From positions 1 to 13,181 of the forward strand of contig CALXJO010000018.1 of NCBI GenBank assembly GCA_944388645.1: a stretch of DNA of 13,181 nucleotides. The letters run 5' to 3'. This stretch comes from an uncultured Clostridia bacterium (lineage in GTDB: Bacteria > Bacillota > Clostridia > TANB77 > CAG-508). This document shows positions 5,995 through 13,181 of this stretch, one piece after another (position 1 is the first letter of the stretch; every line of letters begins with the position of its first letter). Under the pieces are notes generated by a model. The model worked only from the letters and a program-made list of their open reading frames with translations. It searched no databases and was not told where the DNA came from. Both the position numbers and the translations under genes were made by a program.

Positions 5995-8004
5995 TTAATC
6001 TGATATCATTTGATTAAATTCTTGTTCTGAAATTATTGTAACTCCTAATTCTTGTGCTTTTGTTAATTTAGAACCTGCTTCCTCACCTGCTAATACATAA
6101 CTTGTTTTTTTCGATACAGAACCAGATACTTTTCCTCCAAAGCTTTCTATAATATCGCTTGCTTCATCTCTTGTATAATTTTCAAGAGATCCTGTTAATA
6201 CAAATGTTTTTCCATAAAATCTATCATCTTTATTCTTACTTGTCTTTGCTAAAGTGTTTACTCCCGCTTCTTTTAATTTTTCTATTAAATCTATTGTTTG
6301 AGGTTGTCTAAAAAATTCATAAATGCTTTCTGCTGTAATTAGACCAACATCGGGAGTCATAGCTAATTCTTCAAGACTTGCATTTGCTATTTTATCTATA
6401 GAATTATATTTTTTTGTCAATCCTTTAGCAGATTTTACTCCTATGTGCCTTATTCCTAATGCTGTTATTAATTGGTATAAGTCATTATCTTTACTTCTAT
6501 TTATTGCATCAATTACATTTTGTGCAAATTTTCTTCCATTCTTTTTTAATGATGCAACATCATCAACTGTTAAAGTATATATATCTGCAATATTTTTTAC
6601 AAATCCTTTATCAACTAACTGTTCTAATATTTTAATTCCAAGTCCTTCTATATTCATTCCTTCTTTTGAAACAAAGTGAGCTAAGTTTCTTAATATTTTT
6701 GCACTACACTCTATTCCAATACAACGAGCAACAGCTTCTCCTTCTTCTCTTACAACAGGTGCTCCACAAACAGGACAAACTGTTGGCATAACAAAGTCTC
6801 TTTCTGTACCATTTCTTTTTTTCTTTATTACATCTACAACTTCTGGAATTACATCACCTTGTTTTTGAATTACTACAGTATCTCCAATTTTTAATCCTTT
6901 TTCTTTTATAAAATCTTCATTATGAAGTGTAGTTTTAGAAATTGTTGAGCCTGCGACTTTAACTGGCTCTAATATTGCAGTAGGAGTAATTGCACCTGTT
7001 CTTCCAACTTGGCAAACTATATCTATTAATTTAGTTTCTTTTTTCTCTGGTGGATATTTATATGCAATTGCCCACTTTGGAACTTTGTATGTTGTTCCTA
7101 AGATTTCTCTCAATCTTAAATTATCAACTTTTACAACAGCTCCATCTATTCCAAATGATAGTTTTTCTCTATCTTCTCCTATTTTCTTTATAGCTTCTAT
7201 TGCTTCATCTATATTATTACATAGTGTTTTAACAGGAACTACATTAAATCCCAACTTTTCTAATTTGCTTAATTCTACAAAGTGAGAATTTTCTGAGTCA
7301 AATGTTTTTTCATCATATTTTTGTACATTAAAAATAAATATGTCTAATGGTCTTGAAGCTGTTATTTTAGAATCTAATTGTCTTAAAGAACCTGCTGCAG
7401 CATTTCTAGCATTTGCAAATAAAGGCTCTTCTAAGATTTCTCTTTCTTCATTCATTTTTTCGAACTCTTTAGTTCCAATAAATACTTCTCCACGCACAGT
7501 TATATTTATTTTTTCATTTAGCTCTTTTGGTACATGTTTTATAGTTTTCATATTTTCTGTAACATCTTCACCAACTAATCCATTACCTCTAGTAGCACCT
7601 TGAACTAAAACACCATTTTCATATTTTAGTGCTGAAGACAAACCATCTATCTTAGTTTCTACAACATACTTTAATTTTTCGTTATTCTCTAAAGCTACTT
7701 TTTTTACTCTTTCATCAAATTCTTTTAACTCTTCAAAAGAAAAAACATCTTGAAGGCTTTGAAGTGGTACTTCGTGAGTTACCTCCTTAAATCCCTCTTT
7801 TACATGTCCTCCAACCTTTTGAGTTAATGAATCCTTTGATATAAGCTCTGGAAATTCTTTTTCCAAAGCTTTTAATTTATTCATCATCATATCATATTCA
7901 TAATCAGAAATTGCTGGGCTATCCATGTCATAATACAATTTTGCATAATATTCTAATTTTTTTCTTAACTCTTTTATCTCTTTTTTAGCTTGTTCTTTTT
8001 CCAT
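5995..8004 (-). CDS. ligA: NAD-dependent DNA ligase LigA
   Basis: LigA seals nicks in duplex DNA with NAD+ as cofactor and is essential for joining Okazaki fragments and for repair. The product has 669 residues, the usual length. Domains in order: the Ia NAD-binding domain with YYxxDxPxISDYEYD (about 24-38); the adenylation domain with KIDG at 118-121 (K118 takes AMP), RGEVFI and GIDGAVVKVD (285-294); the OB fold with VGRTGAITPTA; the zinc finger C410, C413, C428, C433; helix-hairpin-helix repeats with ALGIRHIGVKSA; and a C-terminal BRCT domain from about 597 (GKTFVLTGSLENYTRDEA). All key residues are present. The ATG follows an AAGAGG ribosome site, and the gene starts 24 bases after pgsA on the same strand, so it is co-transcribed with it. 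Confidence 0.98.
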   Translation of the reverse strand: MEKEQAKKEIKELRKKLEYYAKLYYDMDSPAISDYEYDMMMNKLKALEKEFPELISKDSLTQKVGGHVKEGFKEVTHEVPLQSLQDVFSFEELKEFDERVKKVALENNEKLKYVVETKIDGLSSALKYENGVLVQGATRGNGLVGEDVTENMKTIKHVPKELNEKINITVRGEVFIGTKEFEKMNEEREILEEPLFANARNAAAGSLRQLDSKITASRPLDIFIFNVQKYDEKTFDSENSHFVELSKLEKLGFNVVPVKTLCNNIDEAIEAIKKIGEDREKLSFGIDGAVVKVDNLRLREILGTTYKVPKWAIAYKYPPEKKETKLIDIVCQVGRTGAITPTAILEPVKVAGSTISKTTLHNEDFIKEKGLKIGDTVVIQKQGDVIPEVVDVIKKKRNGTERDFVMPTVCPVCGAPVVREEGEAVARCIGIECSAKILRNLAHFVSKEGMNIEGLGIKILEQLVDKGFVKNIADIYTLTVDDVASLKKNGRKFAQNVIDAINRSKDNDLYQLITALGIRHIGVKSAKGLTKKYNSIDKIANASLEELAMTPDVGLITAESIYEFFRQPQTIDLIEKLKEAGVNTLAKTSKNKDDRFYGKTFVLTGSLENYTRDEASDIIESFGGKVSGSVSKKTSYVLAGEEAGSKLTKAQELGVTIISEQEFNQMISD

Positions 8005-8028
8005 CGTTATACCTCTTTTTATGTATTT

Positions 8029-8625
8029 TTAACAATCTTTAAATATTTCTTTGCCATTTTTTAAATATTCATATCCAGAAAAAATAGTTGCAATTACAGA
8101 AATGGTCATAAGTGTTGTTGTAATAAGATTTAGTGCAAAAGCAAAACCTGTTAAATTTCCACTAAAGATTGCTCCATATGAATTATTATCTAAAAACATT
8201 AAAATAATTGCAATCATTTGAGTTACTGTCTTAAGTTTGCCCCATATGCTTGCAGCAACTACTTTTCCTTCATTTTGAACTGCAATTAATCTATATCCAG
8301 ATACTGCAAATTCTCTAAATAAAACTATTATTGGAATCCATGCTGGAAGTTTATTCATTTCTACAAACATTATCATTGCAGCTAGAACTAGAATTTTATC
8401 CGCAATAGGATCTAAGAACTTACCAAATGTTGTTACTTGATTTTTTGAACGAGCTAGATATCCATCTAGTTTATCTGTTAGAGAAGCTATTATAAAAATT
8501 AAATCTAGTACAATCATAGTTGTTGGTATTCCAAAAAGATTCCCTGGTATATCGAAAAATGATACTATAACCATTACTGGAACTAATATTATTCTAAAAA
8601 CTGTTAATTTATTTGGTAAATTCAT
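8029..8625 (-). CDS. pgsA: CDP-diacylglycerol--glycerol-3-phosphate 3-phosphatidyltransferase PgsA
   Basis: PgsA makes phosphatidylglycerophosphate, the committed step to phosphatidylglycerol and cardiolipin, at the inner face of the membrane. The 198-residue protein has the full CDP-alcohol phosphotransferase signature: D51, D54, G55, A58, R59, G68, D72 and D76, within DKLDGYLAR and GKFLDPIAD. The N-terminus NLPNKLTVFRI and the later REFAVSGYRLIA are specific to the PgsA branch. About five to six hydrophobic segments are seen. AAAGGAG lies seven bases before the ATG, and a good SigA promoter lies further upstream. It is the first gene of an operon with ligA, the 80-residue gene and the DUF4116-type gene. 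Confidence 0.96.
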   Translation of the reverse strand: MNLPNKLTVFRIILVPVMVIVSFFDIPGNLFGIPTTMIVLDLIFIIASLTDKLDGYLARSKNQVTTFGKFLDPIADKILVLAAMIMFVEMNKLPAWIPIIVLFREFAVSGYRLIAVQNEGKVVAASIWGKLKTVTQMIAIILMFLDNNSYGAIFSGNLTGFAFALNLITTTLMTISVIATIFSGYEYLKNGKEIFKDC

Positions 8626-8687
8626 TTCTTTACTCCTTTATATACATATTTTTTATTTCTTGTTATTTCATAAATATTAACAGCTAC

Positions 8688-8716
8688 ATTATACTATACA
8701 TTTTTTTATTAATCAA
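8688..8716 (-). promoter_or_regulatory. SigA promoter of the pgsA-ligA operon
   Basis: On the minus strand a -35 box TTGATT (8716-8711) and a perfect -10 box TATAAT (8693-8688) are 17 bases apart. The predicted start near 8681 gives a leader of about 55 bases before the pgsA ATG at 8625. It lies just downstream of palindromic repeat copy B, which should shield it from read-through. Confidence 0.8.
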
Positions 8717-8743
8717 TTTATTTTAAAACAAATTTTCACACAG

Positions 8744-8783
8744 TAATTTCGCCCAAAAAGGACCGTCCCTAATGGGCGAAATT
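8744..8783 (-). repeat. 40-bp palindromic repeat, copy B; probable terminator
   Basis: In minus-strand orientation this repeats copy A (5159-5198) at 39 of 40 positions, with the arms AATTTCGCCCA/TGGGCGAAATT and the core GGGACGGTCC plus five T. It overlaps the last two bases of the DUF5665 stop codon and lies between that gene and the pgsA promoter. The placement fits a transcription terminator made from, or maintained as, a mobile palindromic unit. Confidence 0.85.
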
Positions 8784-9084
8784 ATTTACTATTTTGTACT
8801 ATTTCTACTATATCGGCTATATATTGGCTTATTATTGGAATGTTTAGTTTTATTATTTTTTGCAAGATGTATATTATTATTGCAGTGATTATAGTAACTC
8901 CTATACCAATTCCGATTCCTTTTACTATACCAGATGTAAAGTTTCTAAATAAAAACTTTTTTGTATCTCCTACTAATTCTACTAAATCTAGTATTTTATT
9001 CTTGTTAAGAGTATGATTTAAATTATCTAGTTGTGCTAGTATTTTTTCTTCTATTTGATTTTTTTCACTTTTATTCTTGTTCAT
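8782..9084 (-). CDS. DUF5665 domain membrane protein
   Basis: This 100-residue protein matches the DUF5665 layout known from Clostridia and Bacilli: a charged N-terminal helix (EEKILAQLDNLNHTL, 12-26), a LFRNFTSGIVKGIGIGIG stretch (45-62) leading into one membrane segment (about 52-76), and the tail LNIPIISQYIADIVEIVQ (80-97). No function is established for the family. The start ATG at 9084 has GGGTGG (9097-9092) seven bases upstream, and this site is wholly inside a hairpin, which suggests low or conditional translation. It follows the UPF0182 gene by 55 bases on the same strand, so it may be the last gene of the ftsY transcript. Its stop overlaps palindromic repeat copy B. Confidence 0.88.
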   Translation of the reverse strand: MNKNKSEKNQIEEKILAQLDNLNHTLNKNKILDLVELVGDTKKFLFRNFTSGIVKGIGIGIGVTIITAIIIYILQKIIKLNIPIISQYIADIVEIVQNSK

Positions 9085-9119
9085 AAAAATTCCACCCTAT
9101 TATTTAGGATGGAATTTTT
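9085..9119 (-). promoter_or_regulatory. Hairpin covering the ribosome site of the DUF5665 gene
   Basis: In the minus-strand transcript, AAAAATTCCATCC (9119-9107) pairs with GGGTGGAATTTTT (9097-9085). Ten pairs are perfect, then one G-U pair and two G-C pairs follow, around a nine-base A/T loop. The 3' arm holds the ribosome site GGGTGG and ends at the base before the ATG. It could be a terminator after the UPF0182 gene (its T-run is in the stem), a translational switch, or both. Confidence 0.65.
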
Positions 9120-9139
9120 TTAATTTTATATACATTAAG

Positions 9140-12052
9140 TTATTCTATACTGTTTACACTTTCATCTACTATGTTTTCATCTATTAAGTTGCCTACCTGA
9201 TTTTGTAGCTCTGCATTTTCTGCTTCTTGTTCCTTTACTTCTGCTTGAACTTCTTCTAATCTATCTACTAAGTCTTGTAATCTTTGCACATCTTTTCCTA
9301 TTTGCTCCCAATCACTGCTTTGCGTTGATGTTTTTATATTGTTATTTGCTCTTACTATTAATTCTATTAAATCATCTATATCGTCTGTGCTTTCAACTTC
9401 AATATCTACAGCGTTTTGTGAAACCAAATTATTCAAGGCTTCTACAAATGTGTCTCCTATAGCTACTTTGTTTCCAGATGCAACTACAACCTTCTTAAGT
9501 ACTGGTAATGAATCTGTTTCATTTACATATTGTTGATATATTGGCTCTACATATAATAACTTATCATTTATTGGAACAATTATAATATTCTTTGTAATTC
9601 TTGTACCTGTAACATTTATGCTGTTAATCTCTTCAGAAATTGTTTCGTCTTGGCTAATTTGTGTATCTAATTGCATTGGACCTATAGCATTACTATCTTC
9701 TGTAAGATTATATAATTTTAACACATTATTGCCATTTTCATCACATGAGCCTACAAGGTAAGCTGTTATGTTTTGTTTATTATATGGAGTATAAGGTAAT
9801 ACTAATCCTAATCTTGAAGAATTACTATCTGTTGTTTTAACCATTGTATAATATGGTGAAATATCTGTTCCTTTGCTAGATGTCATTCTGCTACTTGGAT
9901 TATATGTTGCCACATCCCAAACATCGTCACTTCTATATAAAACGTCTGGTTGTGTATTATGATATCTTTCTAATATTCCAGCTTGTATATTATATAAATA
10001 TTTTGGATATACGAAATGTGCACTTATATCTTCTGGTATTTCTTCATCTGTAAATAAATCTGGATAGATATTAGCATAAACCATAGCAATTGGGTCAGTT
10101 TTATCTGTAATATAGAATTTAACATCTCCAGAGTATGCATTTATTAACACTTTTACAGAATTTCTTATATAATTTATTTCAAATTTAGTAATTCCATTGT
10201 TTTCTAACATTGTTCTTTGTGAATATGGATAATTATTTGTTGTTGTATATGCATCTAATACCCAAATTAGCTCTCCATCATTTGAAATTACCATATATGG
10301 GTCTTCATCATATGTTAGATATGGCATGATTGTTTTTGCTCTTTCTATTATATTCCTATTTGTTAAGATTTTACTTTCGCTTGTGATATTTCCTGAGAAT
10401 ACTAGTTTTGGATCTCTTTCTTTTATTGCTAGAACTAATCTATCTAAAAAGTTTGCTTCTAATCCAGCATCTCCAGAATATACAGTTTCAGTATTATTTA
10501 AAGCATCATCTGTTGGATAGTCAAATTCTTTTTTACTATTACTATTAGTAACAACTGTACTATTTGTTTCTAAACCAAAATATATTCTTGGTTCTTTTAT
10601 ATTTATAACTTCATCTGTTTGTTCAAAAGATTTTTGAAGATGACTTACATTTCCTGATTCTGTTGTATTAGTTGCTGAAGTTATTATAGTACCAAATCCA
10701 TGAGTATACTCATATGTTTTATTATTATAAGTACCATTTGAAGCTGATATTTCTCTTGGTGTTACATATACTAATTGCTGTTTATTCTCGATTTCATATA
10801 CTCCTACTTGTGTTGATAGGTAATTATAATAACCTTTGCTTGTTTGTGAACCCTCTAAATCCTGTAAAACTGTGCTTTCATTTACTATAGGAATATTACT
10901 TATTGTTTCTGCATTTTCTGTAATATCATTTCTAGATAATGTTCCACCATCTTCTATTAGTGCTTCATCTATATCTATACCATATGCAATTTTCGTATTT
11001 CTAATATTGGTTTCTATATATTGTTTTTCTTTATCTAATTCGTTTGAATTTACAAATATTAAATTAAATCCAATCATTACTACAAATAGTAAAACTAAGT
11101 ATCCTGGTACTATTAAAATAGATTTAATAACTTTTTTAGTATTTCCTTTTTTAAATTCGCTAATTGCTTTGAATACTGTAAATATTATAATTACAGATAA
11201 TAAAACATATCCCCATAATCTAATTGTTGTTTCAGTTATTCCAGCACCAAATAGCGAATAATTTTCTGATTCATCATTATTTAGTATTAAGAATTTTTGT
11301 ACACCTATATTTTGTGTTTCTAGTAATACAAATATTGCAAAGACAATCGCTAAAACTTTTATATTTGCTAAAACTTGAGATAATATTTTACTCTTTTTTA
11401 CAGAATCTCTACTTATGCCATCAAAATATATATTAAATACGATTAAATAATATATAGCTGCATATATTGTAGAGCCAATTATTGCAATTAATGCATACAT
11501 TAGTATAAGCTCTAAAAATGGCCATATAAATACAAAATAGCCTATATCTAAGCCAAATACTGGATCTGTTGCAACAAATTGTGTATTATAAAAACATGGT
11601 AAAGCTTTTTCTAATATATAACTAGATGTAAATATTGTTACTAATATTGCAACAATAAATGAAATTGATTTTTGTGGTAATTTAGGCATAGGTTTCTTTT
11701 CATCGTCAAAGAATGTTTTTAACCCCTGTTTTACTCTTGATGTTGTAGTATACATTATTGTGAATACTACTAAGAAATTAACAATTGCTGTGATGGAGAT
11801 ATACTGCATATTTTGCCAAAATATTGATATATAATTTTCTCCAATTTCTTTTATTTCTAAGTAATCTCCTCTTTCAATTATATAAGCAATTATTAAAGCT
11901 AAAATGAATACAGCAATTACAATTCTTCTCCTTATTTTACTTTTTTTAGCTTTTTCATTCTCGGCAGTTTTATTATCTTTGTTTTCTATATTTTCTTTTG
12001 GTTCTTTTGTTGGTACTTCTTGTTTTTTACTTTCTTTACTATTCTTATTCAA
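9140..12052 (-). CDS. UPF0182 family large membrane protein
   Basis: The 970-residue product belongs to UPF0182, a family of multi-pass membrane proteins of unknown function. A lysine- and glutamate-rich cytoplasmic stretch (1-42) is followed by seven or eight hydrophobic segments near 43-59, 84-102, 129-146, 171-208, 230-246, 279-296 and 311-334. The family hallmarks are ATDPVFGLDIGYFVFIWPF (161-179) and KQYIETNIRNTKIAYGID (343-360), which opens the large extracellular region. The tail (from about 905) has the family's DWEQIGKDVQRLQDLVDRL and an acidic coiled coil. The start is TTG, seven bases after AAGGAGG (12066-12060). That ribosome site overlaps the ftsY stop codon, so the two genes are translationally coupled. 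Length is normal for the family, and function cannot be inferred beyond the membrane link with FtsY. Confidence 0.92.
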   Translation of the reverse strand: MNKNSKESKKQEVPTKEPKENIENKDNKTAENEKAKKSKIRRRIVIAVFILALIIAYIIERGDYLEIKEIGENYISIFWQNMQYISITAIVNFLVVFTIMYTTTSRVKQGLKTFFDDEKKPMPKLPQKSISFIVAILVTIFTSSYILEKALPCFYNTQFVATDPVFGLDIGYFVFIWPFLELILMYALIAIIGSTIYAAIYYLIVFNIYFDGISRDSVKKSKILSQVLANIKVLAIVFAIFVLLETQNIGVQKFLILNNDESENYSLFGAGITETTIRLWGYVLLSVIIIFTVFKAISEFKKGNTKKVIKSILIVPGYLVLLFVVMIGFNLIFVNSNELDKEKQYIETNIRNTKIAYGIDIDEALIEDGGTLSRNDITENAETISNIPIVNESTVLQDLEGSQTSKGYYNYLSTQVGVYEIENKQQLVYVTPREISASNGTYNNKTYEYTHGFGTIITSATNTTESGNVSHLQKSFEQTDEVINIKEPRIYFGLETNSTVVTNSNSKKEFDYPTDDALNNTETVYSGDAGLEANFLDRLVLAIKERDPKLVFSGNITSESKILTNRNIIERAKTIMPYLTYDEDPYMVISNDGELIWVLDAYTTTNNYPYSQRTMLENNGITKFEINYIRNSVKVLINAYSGDVKFYITDKTDPIAMVYANIYPDLFTDEEIPEDISAHFVYPKYLYNIQAGILERYHNTQPDVLYRSDDVWDVATYNPSSRMTSSKGTDISPYYTMVKTTDSNSSRLGLVLPYTPYNKQNITAYLVGSCDENGNNVLKLYNLTEDSNAIGPMQLDTQISQDETISEEINSINVTGTRITKNIIIVPINDKLLYVEPIYQQYVNETDSLPVLKKVVVASGNKVAIGDTFVEALNNLVSQNAVDIEVESTDDIDDLIELIVRANNNIKTSTQSSDWEQIGKDVQRLQDLVDRLEEVQAEVKEQEAENAELQNQVGNLIDENIVDESVNSIE

Positions 12053-12064
12053 AACAATTCCTCC

Positions 12065-12970
12065 TTAAATTAAAGCCTTTACAAAATCTTCACTATTAAA
12101 TATTTCCATATCATCTATTTTTTCGCCAACACCTATAAATTTAACTGGTACTTTGTTTTCGTTTACAATTCCTATTACAGCTCCACCTTTTGCTGTTCCA
12201 TCTAGTTTTGTAAGTATAATTCCTGTAATGTCTACCGCTTCTTTAAAAGCTTGTACCTGAAGAATTGCATTTTGCCCTGTTGTTGCATCTAAGACCATTA
12301 ATACTTCCTCTGATGCATTTGGTAGTTCTTTATCTATAACTCTTTTAATTTTTATAAGCTCGTCCATTAAATATTTCTTATTATGTAGTCTTCCTGCTGT
12401 ATCACATATTAATACATCTGCATTCTTTTCTTTTGTTATTTTTATTGCATCATATACTACTGATGCAGGATCAACGCCTTCTTGTCTTTTTACTATATCA
12501 CAGCCAGCTCTATTGGCCCATATTTCTAGCTGTTCTACTGCTGCTGCTCTAAATGTGTCTGCAGCTGCAACTACTACTTTTTTACCATCTTGTCTTAATC
12601 TGTTTGCGATTTTTCCAATTGAAGTCGTTTTTCCAACTCCATTTACTCCTACTACTAATATTACAGATGGTGTAGTTTCTAAATTTAATGTAGAGTCTGT
12701 TTCATCAAATATTTCTTGTATTTCTTTTCTTAAAGCCTCTTTTACTCCCTCTTCATCTTTGATATTTTCTTTTTTAACTCTTTGTCTTAAATTTTCTATT
12801 ATTTTAGAAGCAGTTGTAGTTCCTACATCAGACATTATTAAAGCTTCTTCTAGCTCTTCTAAAAGTTCTTCATCAACTTTTCTAAAATTACTAAATATAT
12901 CATTCATCTTTTCATCAAAAGATGTTTTTGTTTTACTTAAGCCGTTTTTTAATTTATCAAAAAATCCCAT
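12065..12970 (-). CDS. ftsY: Signal recognition particle receptor FtsY
   Basis: FtsY is the SRP-family GTPase that docks Ffh-bound ribosomes at the membrane for co-translational insertion. With the start chosen here it has 301 residues: a four-helix N domain (about 1-95) with almost no acidic A domain, as in many Firmicutes, then the NG GTPase domain with GVNGVGKTT (108-116), DTFRAAAVEQL (138-148), DTAGR (190-194) and TKLDGTAKGG (254-263). I prefer ATG at 12970 (MGFFDKLKNGL), which has AAAGGA (12983-12978) seven bases upstream. The in-frame ATG at 12988 would place that ribosome site inside the gene and adds MRKDCY, foreign to the family. The UPF0182 gene follows after 12 bases and is coupled to it. 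Confidence 0.97.
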   Translation of the reverse strand: MGFFDKLKNGLSKTKTSFDEKMNDIFSNFRKVDEELLEELEEALIMSDVGTTTASKIIENLRQRVKKENIKDEEGVKEALRKEIQEIFDETDSTLNLETTPSVILVVGVNGVGKTTSIGKIANRLRQDGKKVVVAAADTFRAAAVEQLEIWANRAGCDIVKRQEGVDPASVVYDAIKITKEKNADVLICDTAGRLHNKKYLMDELIKIKRVIDKELPNASEEVLMVLDATTGQNAILQVQAFKEAVDITGIILTKLDGTAKGGAVIGIVNENKVPVKFIGVGEKIDDMEIFNSEDFVKALI

Positions 12971-13011
12971 ATAACAATCCTTTCGCATACTTTATCATAA
13001 AATTCCATAAT

Positions 13012-13040
13012 ATTTTACCATAATTTTACTAAAAATACTA
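13012..13040 (-). promoter_or_regulatory. Possible promoter of the ftsY operon
   Basis: On the minus strand an extended -10 (TGG followed by TAAAAT, 13020-13012) has a weak -35-like TAGTAT (13040-13035) 17 bases upstream. It would start transcription near 13005, before the ftsY ribosome site. The match is modest in AT-rich DNA, and other -10-like words lie nearby. Confidence 0.35.
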
Positions 13041-13093
13041 GCCCTTATGTGTAATTAAAACATATAAAAGTGAATTTTGTGTGAATATTTTAC

Positions 13094-13121
13094 TTGATTT
13101 TTTCTATGGTTATGTTACAAT
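13094..13121 (+). promoter_or_regulatory. Promoter of tRNA-Thr(CGT)
   Basis: The -35 box TTGATT (13094-13099) and -10 box TACAAT (13116-13121) are 16 bases apart. The predicted start falls only a few bases before the tRNA at 13133, typical of a tRNA operon leader. Confidence 0.65.
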
Positions 13122-13132
13122 GTTTATATGAT

Positions 13133-13181
13133 GCTACTGTAGCTCAGTTGGTAGAGCAACAGATTCGTAACCTGTAGGTCG
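13133..13181 (+). tRNA. tRNA-Thr (anticodon CGT), 5' part only
   Basis: The acceptor strand GCTACTG, the D arm GCTC/GAGC with loop AGTTGGTA, and the anticodon arm ACAGA/CCTGT around TTCGTAA are present, giving anticodon CGT for the threonine codon ACG. The window ends in the variable region, so the T arm and 3' acceptor strand are missing. The closing pair of the anticodon loop (31-39) is A-C instead of the usual A-T. Confidence 0.92.

Noticed and set aside
6323..7603. Several plus-strand frames of 66-118 codons opposite ligA
   Set aside because: They are antisense shadows of a highly conserved gene, lack ribosome sites and match no family.
10326..11436. Plus-strand frames opposite the UPF0182 gene
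   Set aside because: Hydrophobic antisense shadows of membrane-segment codons, with no start signals.

Overview
The window is AT-rich DNA from a low-GC, endospore-forming Firmicute of the Clostridia type. The support is a sporulation sigma factor H gene, the bacterial Rqc2 homologue RqcH, NAD-dependent DNA ligase, a DUF5665 protein, a UPF0182 membrane protein, A/T-ending codons and near-consensus SigA promoters. No species can be named from the sequence alone.

Layout. (1) Bases 1-1658, minus strand: ychF, whose last stop base falls off the left edge, preceded by the 3' half of an aldo/keto reductase with two [4Fe-4S] motifs; the reductase has lost its N-terminal half. (2) Bases 1702-2388, plus strand: a visibly GC-richer gene for an unfamiliar P-loop (polynucleotide-kinase-like) protein, closed by a strong hairpin. 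It sits between the broken reductase and the 3' end of tRNA-Thr(GGT), which looks like an acquired insert. (3) Bases 2397-3381: tRNA-Thr(GGT) and sigH on the minus strand. sigH has its own consensus promoter, and two tandem REP-like hairpins lie between this promoter and the divergent rqcH promoter. (4) Bases 3382-5173: rqcH, complete in content but broken by a one-base frameshift.

(5) Bases 5199-8716, minus strand: an operon read in the order pgsA (phosphatidylglycerophosphate synthase), ligA (DNA ligase), an unrecognised 80-residue protein and a DUF4116-type repeat protein. (6) Bases 8744-12970, minus strand: ftsY (SRP receptor), a large UPF0182 membrane protein translationally coupled to it, and a DUF5665 membrane protein whose ribosome binding site is buried in a hairpin. 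(7) The right edge has a promoter and the 5' part of tRNA-Thr(CGT).

Most of the window is housekeeping: phospholipid synthesis, DNA ligation, membrane-protein targeting, ribosome-associated functions and ribosome quality control. The accessory signals are the insert near tRNA-Thr(GGT), two copies of a 40-bp palindromic repeat that abut or overlap the ends of three genes, the tandem GGGGAC hairpins, and the two small or unusual genes downstream of ligA. I see no CRISPR array, insertion sequence, integrase or convincing new multi-gene system. The best leads are the foreign kinase-like gene and the repeat elements.
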